Of a DNA stretch of 64,000 nt, positions 57,771 to 64,000 are shown piece after piece. Under the pieces are notes generated by a model. It searched no databases and was not told the origin of the DNA. It saw only the letters and a program-made list of their open reading frames with translations. How positions within the stretch are numbered: position 1 is the first letter of the stretch; each line of letters starts with the position of its first letter. The stretch is taken from the NCBI GenBank assembly GCA_029817715.1, contig JARUPY010000397.1, positions 7,688,001 to 7,752,000 of the forward strand, given 5' to 3'. The position numbers were made by a program, and so were the translations under genes. This DNA comes from Melastoma dodecandrum. Taxonomy: Eukaryota > Streptophyta > Magnoliopsida > Myrtales > Melastomataceae.

Positions 57771-58721
57771 TTGCCGTGGGAAGATAAGATAGGGGAGAGC
57801 CTCCGAAAAAAAGAAGAAGATCGGAGAGCATCCTCTCCCGGCGGGACGAAACACTTCGATGACTCCAAAGCAGTCGTAGTGGCCTATTCGACAACAAATG
57901 ACGGTGGCTCTCCCGACAGTAGCAATAGAAACTTCCGCTCCGATCCCTGTCTTCGGCGAAGTCAGGCGGGTGAGCTCCTCACAGCGACGACCCTCTTCAA
58001 CCGCAACGAGCCCTTCTGGAATCGACGAATGGAGATGGCTTCTTCGGCCGATCATGTTGCAGACCCGCATCCAGCCCCAATAATCTTCGCTCCTCCTGTG
58101 CCAAAGGAAGAGCACCTGGCCTGTATCAACATCAGTTCTTGCATCAACGCGGCAACGGTTTCCTTCTCCGGCCCTCGGCGCCTCCTGGCAGTAGTGATCC
58201 GGCGGCAATGCCAACTCCAGTATCTCCCTCTGATGACTGTCAACACCAGCGGCAGCAACTCCGTCCCGGTTCCGGCAACATCCGCATCAGCTTCACCCCA
58301 AGTCGGCCTCATCTTGGCGACTTCACCTTCTTCCTCAACGACAACGACGGTTCACGTCATTCATGGAGAACAAGCTCTCCCCAACTCCTATGGCCAACAA
58401 CCATGCTTGTGGCCCAGACACGACTCTAGCCACCGTTCCTCAGCGAACGACCTCTTCCATCCGGCTATAACAACGACGAGTCCGTCACCCCTGTTCATCT
58501 CCTCCGTCACAACAACTCGACTTCCTCTCATATCTGACCCAAGGCGTTCCCAACTTCGACGACGTTCCCTAGCTGCTCAAACCCACATCCAGGCCAGCCG
58601 AGGAACTGGCAATCTCTTCCGCACGACAGCGAGGACCCCTCCTAATCCCCTCGATCCTGACAGACCTGTGCGAGATCCGGCAACGGCAACCAGTTCTCAA
58701 CCTCGAATCTGGTCATCTGGA
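57771..58721 (+). CDS. Unidentified GC-rich ORF, Ser/Pro/Thr-rich
   Basis: An open frame starting at 57771 runs 346 codons to 58811; its last 30 or so codons lie in the antisense of a chloroplast ndhG fragment, so the original 3' end is missing. The protein is rich in Ser, Pro, Thr and Arg ([37 protein letters not shown]), without a domain I recognise. The other strand also has a long frame (58214-57714). The composition contrasts sharply with the AT-rich flanks. It could be a captured plant coding or 5' untranslated segment. Confidence 0.25.
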
Positions 58722-59113
58722 CCTCTAGCAACAGCAATTGCACCTATCAAAGCAACTAAAAGAATTATTGAAATGAGTTCAAATGGAAGAAAAAAATCCG
58801 TTGATAAATGAATTCCAATTTGTTGGCTATTCCCTATCAAATCTTGTTCTATAATCTGGTTTGATTTTGTCGTCCAAATAATTCCGTACCAAGACGTATC
58901 GAGAATCGTGGTCATTAGGGAGATGAAAATACTTGTACAAACCAAGAAAGTAATCCCATTCCCAACAGTCCAAAGATCAAAATCTTTATAATATTCTGAA
59001 CCATTCATGAACATCACAGCAAATAAAATTAAAACATTTATCGCTCCGACGTAAATAAGGAGCTGAGCAGCCGCTACAAAATGAGAGTTTGATAAAATAT
59101 AAAATAAAGATAT
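58722..59113 (-). pseudogene. ndhG: Chloroplast ndhG fragment in the nucleus (NUPT)
   Basis: The minus strand reads, in one frame to about 58990, [60 protein letters not shown] and [12 protein letters not shown]. The upstream part (59113-58990) in the linked frame reads [20 protein letters not shown] and [16 protein letters not shown]. This is the middle and C-terminal part of plastid NADH dehydrogenase-like subunit 6, a membrane protein of the thylakoid NDH complex. The start and the stop codon are missing; both flanks are unrelated nuclear DNA. The reading frame is still open and little changed, so the transfer may be recent. Confidence 0.9.
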
Positions 59114-59114
59114 G

Positions 59115-59560
59115 CAAAACTACACCTCTCTCTCCGCCTGACCCGCTGGTTTGGAACCAAGACATTCCCAGCTCCAACCGTGACTGATGGCTCGCTAATG
59201 CACTTCCATGTCTCTCGACAACCTGCCAATGCCAAAGAATAGCAGCAACCTGCAAACACCACACTGTGAAAGCCCAGCCAGAAAGAGCCAGGGAGACAGT
59301 CTCTTTCGCTTTAGCCAAATAATTAGCCAAGGGACACATCATCTTAAGAGGTTGCTTCCCTCTGCCACAAAATATAAACTTCGACAGCCACACAGTAAAA
59401 AAATCAAACTCAAACACATCACCCCATTTTCCAGAGTCCACATTCATATGCTTGGCAATAATTTTTGACGGAGGCATATCTGGAAGTGGTAAAACCTTAT
59501 TTGCTTCAACTAACTTGGGAGAAGCTCCTGATGCATAACAGCCAGTAAGGAAGCACACAT
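59115..59560 (-). other. Unidentified minus-strand open frame beside the NUPT
   Basis: About 145 codons (59558-59115) read without a stop, including NKVLPLPDMPPSKIIAKHMN, VDSGKWGDVFEFDFFTVWLS and ALSGWAFTVWCLQVAAILWH, then run into the ndhG fragment in the wrong frame. The composition looks coding and a membrane segment is plausible around the second half. I do not recognise a family. Confidence 0.3.
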
Positions 59561-59639
59561 CTACAAAGTAATTGTCAAAGGACCTCTAGGCAGGAAGAAA
59601 CAATTGGTATTGGTCCCCCTTCTTAGACTCACCTCCCTG

Positions 59640-61271
59640 TGATGGCCCCGACTCTGTAGCTTCCTACAACTGCGATGAATCGACTAGTACCGTCATTGGA
59701 CTCAACTTGAGATGTAGTTGGCTTCATGGCCCCCTACGTTCCAACTCCACCCACTTTTGCCTCCCCCATTTCCAAAGCCTCGACCTTTTCGGTAACGATT
59801 TCCATGGCTCCACTATACCTCCAGAGATCATTGTTCCGAGGAGCTCACTCATCTTAATCTCTCTTGGGGAAACTTGTCCTGTCGCGTCCCGTCCGAACTG
59901 TCTCACCTCAACAAGTTGGCATCGCTCGATCTCTCTGGTAACGTCAATGACTTTGTGGATCTGTTGTTACGGATTGATGGTTCTAGTTTGAAAAGGATTG
60001 CATAGAATTTATCTGCCCTAAGTTTCCTCGATCTTTCGAACATCGCCATGTCCATCGTCACGGCTAGTTCGTTGATGAATCTGTCGTCACAAATAATGTA
60101 CTTAAGCTTTCGGGATTGCTGGCTGTAGGGAGAGCTTTTAGGCAACATTTTCCATCTACTGAACCTTCGTCATCTTGATTTCTCAGAAAACTTGGTCACT
60201 GGTGCCCTTCCAGAGTCTAACTAGACAACTCCCCTCTTGTTTTTGTATCTCAACAGAAACAGTCTTAGCGGGAGACTGCTTGACTCGGTCCAGTAGTTGA
60301 AAAATCTGGAAGCTCTTCATCTCGATGAATGCGGCTTGACAGGGGCCTTGCCTTCATGGGTTGGAAATCAAACAGGAATGACAAGTTAGAGACTCCGGGA
60401 TAACCAGCTAATCGGAAGCATCCCTAGGTGACTAGGAAATCTCAACAAATTGATCGTATTAGATCTCTCGTGGAACCAAGTAAACGGCAACGTAGATTTG
60501 GGATTATTCTCCGGAATGAAGGATCTTCATGAACTCTGGCTCACCATCGATGACTTTACTGATTATGGAAGTAGCAATTACTCTTTTTCCAAGCTCGAGG
60601 TATTAGTCTTATCATCAGGAAATTTCACGAGATTCCCATACTTTATACGCTCTCTCGATAGATTAACTCGGTTATCCCTAGATGGGAATATGATAAGCGG
60701 CAGCTTGCCGAGCTGGTTCTGGAATGTCAGCAGGGACACCTTAGTAATCATAACGAGGGGGAGTTCCAATTTCCATGGCCAAAGTTGATCAGCATCAGAC
60801 TTCGAAACAACTCGCTCCAAGGACCCCTTGCCTTACCACTTCCTTCAGCGGTAAACTTTGACGTGTCATTCAACAATTTCTCCGGTACAATTGACGGTTC
60901 TTTTTGTCAACTACCTTCTATTCGGTATTTGAATTTATCTAACAATAATCTATTCGAGACACTGCCAACTTGTTTCGGGAATTCCACCCAACTATTCTCT
61001 TTAGATCTTAGCAACAACAATTTTCATGGTGAAGTACCTCGCTACTTGGTGAACATGACAGTGTTATCTCTGCTGAACCTCAGTTATAACAGACTAGAAG
61101 ATACCATTCCATCTTGGCTCGGAGAATCAATTGCGTGAACCCCATTCAGGAACCTTGACATCCTAGACATATCTACCAATAATTTTCAAGAATAGTGGCC
61201 CGCGGAAGTTCTCCAGCAATAGGGGGCTAGATATGTTGACCTGTTAGATAATCACTTCCTCGGGCAAATTC
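59640..61271 (+). pseudogene. LRR receptor-like protein pseudogene, main part
   Basis: Starts with the N-terminal cap end (YNCDESTSTVIGLNLRCSWL, HGPLRSNSTHFCLPHFQSLD) and then shows about twenty LRR units of the plant type LxxLxLSxNxxxGxIP. Examples are KLASLDLSGN, LRHLDFSENLVTGALPES, KLIVLDLSWNQVNGNVD (60450-60500), IRYLNLSNNNLFETLPTCFG and QLFSLDLSNNNFHGEVPRYL (60785-61138). Full-length members are cell-surface receptors in immunity or development. Frameshifts near 59850 and 60785, and stops at about 60128, 60222, 60295 and 60388, show it is dead. It is interrupted at 61271 by a copia LTR in the island region and resumes at about 62654. Confidence 0.87.
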
Positions 61272-61489
61272 TGTTGGGATTATGATATTTTTGATGTTAT
61301 GGTTAGTTTAGATTTTATGCTTAGAATAATATCTTTGAAGATATTTAGGAGATTTTGGTTTTTTATATTTTTAATTTATAAGTAGATTTCTTCGGAGGGG
61401 GAGAATGTAAGCCATTTTTCAGAAATAAAATTAGAGCGTATTTTCGCTTCCACAAATCCATATCCATATCCTAAAAATATATCTTAACA
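61272..61489 (+). repeat. copia 5' LTR (218 bp)
   Basis: TGTTGGGATTATG ... ATATCTTAACA, directly after LRR sequence and two bases before a primer-binding site. Contains GGAGGGGGAGAA at about 61393-61404, which looks like a polypurine tract within the LTR. Confidence 0.75.
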
Positions 61490-61491
61490 AG

Positions 61492-61504
61492 TGGTATCAG
61501 AGCG
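61492..61504 (+). other. copia primer-binding site
   Basis: TGGTATCAGAGCG matches the TGGTATCAGAGC site complementary to initiator Met tRNA that plant copia elements use. Confidence 0.88.
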
Positions 61505-61519
61505 AGGTTCGATCGTTGT

Positions 61520-62640
61520 TATGGCTTCCAGCGGTTCGTCATCTCCTATGTTTTCGATCTTCGATGGCTAAATTATCAGTTGTGGACCGTGAAGATGAAA
61601 ACACACCTTAGAGGTCATGGCTTGTGGCATTGGGTTGAAGCTGACAAAGATCCAACACCTCTAGGTAATAATCCAACCTTTGAATCAAATCCGACTCCAA
61701 GAGGAGGAGTTTATGGGCAGAGGTCATGGCTTGTGAAACTCCTTATGACGCGTGGGACAAGTTGCAGAAGGAGTTTATGGGCAGCAGCAGAAGGCATCGT
61801 ATGCAGATTCTGAATTTGAAGAGAGACTTCGAGCGTATGCGGATGAAAGAAAGTGAGACCGTCAAAGAGTATGCTGATAGACTTTTGGCGATTGTCAATA
61901 AAATTCGACTTCTTAGAGAAGAATTACCAGATAGCAGAATTGTGGAGAAAATGTTGGTGAGTTTGCCATAAAGATTTGAGTCAAAGATATCAACTCTTAA
62001 AGACTCCAAAGATTTGTCAAAGATCTCATTGACTGAGCTCATCTATGCATTTCAAGATGAAGAACAGAGAAGGTTGATACGACAAGAAGATGATGCAAAT
62101 CAAAAACATGAAAAAGGAGAAAAGAATGTTGAAGGTGCTTATGTTGCTAAACAATCTAGATCTCTGGGAGAGAAGAAACAAGTAGATAACTCAAGGAGAA
62201 GCAAAATTTTCTCCATGCCCTCACTGTAAGAAAGATAATCATCCTGAAAATCGTTGTTTTTGGAAACCAAATGTACGATGCATCTCATGCCAACAACTTG
62301 GCCATATGGAGAAAGTTTGCCCTAACAATAAAGCTTCTCAAGAGGAAAAGGCACAAACGATAGAAGAAGAAGATGATCAACTGTTTGTTGCTACGTGTTT
62401 CTCGGCAAAAGTACGAGATCATACTTGGTTGATAGACAGTGCTTCTACAAATTACATGACGCCAGATTTGAACAGTTTTGTGAGGCTGGACAAAGCTAAC
62501 AAATTGACAGTGATGATTAGGAATGGAGAATTCCTAGATGTCAAAGGCAGAGGTACGGTTGCCATAAAAACAATGAGAGGTACCAAATATATATAAAATA
62601 TTTTATTTGTCCCAGGAATTAGCCAGAGTTTTTGCTGAGT
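61520..62640 (+). pseudogene. copia gag with zinc knuckle, and protease start
   Basis: MASSGSSSPMFSIFDG (stop) NYQLWTVKMKTHLRGHGLWH opens gag at 61521. RDFERMRMKESETVKEYADR and LLAIVNKIRLLREELPDSRI (61840-61940) are the UBN2-type gag block. A zinc-binding part follows at 62217-62330 (CPHCKKDNHPENRCFWKPN, CISCQQLGHMEKVCPNNK). Protease begins TWLIDSASTNYMTPDLNSF at about 62425-62480, with the active-site Asp-Ser-Ala in place. Stops and a frame change near 62200 break it, and protease ends at FVPGISQSF. Confidence 0.87.
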
Positions 62641-62645
62641 GTGGA

Positions 62646-62757
62646 TTAAACCCACCCCTTTCCCAATTTAAAAATTCTTAACCTTTTCAAGAACAATTTC
62701 GGTGGCCTCCTTCCTGGAAGTTACTTTACAAGCCTCAAGTCGATGATTATTGATCAC
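62646..62757 (+). pseudogene. LRR receptor-like protein pseudogene, part after the copia insertion
   Basis: The plus strand reads THPFPNLKILNLFKNNFGGL, then LPGSYFTSLKSMI. This is the last-LRR block (FPxLxxLDLSxNNFxGxLPxxYFxxxxAM) that follows the island domain in these receptors. It continues the gene interrupted at 61271. The C-terminal membrane segment is not seen. Confidence 0.8.
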
Positions 62758-62759
62758 GC

Positions 62760-64000
62760 TTGTCGAAGGCGGCAAATTAAATACTCTAACAAACCTAACT
62801 AACTTGTAGATAGGATAAGTAGAGGTCGTTCCCATAGAGAATCAACAGAGAAAAATTCCTAATGGTCACACGTTTAATGATCTCGAGGTCAAGTCAAACA
62901 AGATGAATGATAGTAAAACAGAAAAGATAATGCAAATAAACGATAATTCAATCAAATATTAAAAGCCTAGGACTATCAATTTCCCTTAACGAATTATCTA
63001 ACTCGTTCCTTCCTTTCTCTAATTATCAAATTCTCAATTTACTAACCTAGGATTCAATAATCTCCTCACGCCTCTCCCGAGTGTTCTAAGGACGTATTCC
63101 CTGTATCGAGCTAATCACTCTATTCCTAGGCAATTAACTAGTGGGAACCCATTATGCAACAACCCTAAATGGATACCTAAGGCGATTCGGTATATTCCTA
63201 TCCCTTTCACGAATTAGCTCCGTTTTCCAACGAGACGCTAACTTAGGCTATTCAATCCACGGCTTAACCCAAACAACTTTTCCAAGCCCGAATAGGTTTC
63301 CATATCAAATTAATTGGCGATCAGGCAATTAATCTCATTAAGATCAAGATTTGAATAAGTAACCACACGAATTCGAATAACATGAAGAAAAAGAATTCAC
63401 TCGTTAAATAAAATCGTTAAGTTCCATTGAAGTCCAGAAAATGGAATTAGTTCATAGCGTAAAAGAAATTTAACCCAAGTTCAAGAGAAAACAATAAGAC
63501 ATAGAAATCAACGGGAAAGAAAAGAGAAACGTCCTCCTAATATGAGAAGTAAGAGCCTCGTCCCGACCTCCGCTTCAACCCTATCTATCACCTCTTTCTC
63601 CGTTCCCGAGTCGAATGTCTCCTTTCTATCTCTCCCCAGAATAAGACCCCTAAGGTTCGTCTAAAAACAGAATATATTGCTCCCATCTAGAAATATTTCC
63701 TAAGATTCTCCAAATCTAAATAATATTTCTAGGGATAATAAAATAAAATAACCTAAACTACCAAATAAATGTCTAGTTGATCCTCTATTCCTTCATAATG
63801 CAGTCTTAGGAAGACTTGAAGACTCATTGACGATTTGGAAATAAGTTCGTCGAGTGGTCACTTGAATCCACATAACTTCCAAGGACGCGTCCCTAAGAAC
63901 TGAAGATTTCCGCTCATATGCACTTCACTTCGTCCCAGCTTCAAGATTTCCTTCATTTTCCTGCATTAAAACATGACAAACCAAGAGGCATCAACAAAAT
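62760..64000. other. Non-coding, repeat-like DNA to window end
   Basis: No coding frame is supported. The style (settled dinucleotide composition, no coding, phrases such as ggtcgttcccatagagaatc) is that of an LTR or other interspersed repeat, probably on the minus strand, but no end or primer site could be fixed. Confidence 0.3.

Larger units (their letters stand above)
61272..62645 (+). mobile_element. Truncated Ty1/copia element inside the LRR pseudogene
   Basis: It has the 5' LTR 61272-61489, primer-binding site 61492-61504, gag 61520-62390 and the start of protease to about 62635. Integrase, RT, RNase H and the 3' LTR are missing. LRR coding sequence resumes directly after it (THPFPNLKILNLFKNNFGG). 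The left host junction is in the LRR block DNHFLGQIL. No matching target duplication remains at the right side, so the 3' part was lost by deletion. Confidence 0.85.

Noticed and set aside
1..64000. tRNA genes
   Set aside because: Only primer-binding sites resembling tRNA 3' ends were seen; no cloverleaf-size tRNA gene was recognised.

Overview
The window is nuclear DNA of a flowering plant, probably a eudicot. The evidence is an intron-containing plant ABCB transporter gene, plant-type Ty3/gypsy and Ty1/copia retrotransposons, FAR1-type Mutator-like elements (MULEs), a plant receptor-like-protein pseudogene, and short pieces of chloroplast and 25S ribosomal DNA. I cannot name the species. 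All calls come from reading the sequence; no database search was made.

Layout. 1-5160: minus-strand Ty3/gypsy (Tat-type) gag-pol wreck, cut by the window edge. 5230-7400: unassigned, partly GC-rich. 7400-24313: a degraded MULE carrying a minus-strand gene of the plant Ulp1-associated type. It is broken by a Tat solo LTR (8740-9516), a second Tat element (about 10735-21701), a full-length copia element inside that Tat LTR (17169-21323), and a probable solo LTR (about 22098-22920). Its right terminal inverted repeat is at 23850-24313. 25494-29691: the one apparently intact host gene, an ABCB full transporter of five exons and 1277 aa. 29700-32000: a copia RNase H scrap and a 25S rRNA scrap. About 32000-34290: the 5' part of an Ogre/Tat-like element with a plant-mobile-domain ORF. 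34466-39330: another gypsy element with LTR, PBS, gag, protease and the start of RT, cut off where it meets a minus-strand plant-mobile-domain fragment. 40838-50058: a 9.2-kb MULE with TIRs of about 0.7 kb holding three genes (Ulp1-like protease, FAR1-like transposase, endonuclease-like ORF). 51930-53330: AT-rich DNA with traces of DNA transposons. 53550-55891: a third Tat element (plus strand). 57700-59560: a GC-rich unidentified ORF, a chloroplast ndhG fragment and an unidentified ORF. 59640-62757: an LRR receptor-like-protein pseudogene split by a truncated copia element. 62760-64000: non-coding, repeat-like.

Apart from the ABCB gene, nearly every coding region is broken by stops, frameshifts or truncation. 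Several have lost catalytic residues, so most mobile elements here could move only if complemented. The points most worth checking are the three-gene MULE and its palindrome-packed TIRs, the duplicated LTR-plus-MULE block that records a complex rearrangement, captured multi-exon plant sequence at 10130-10920, and the tandem amino-acid repeats in the ABCB linker. I found no convincing entirely new biological system.
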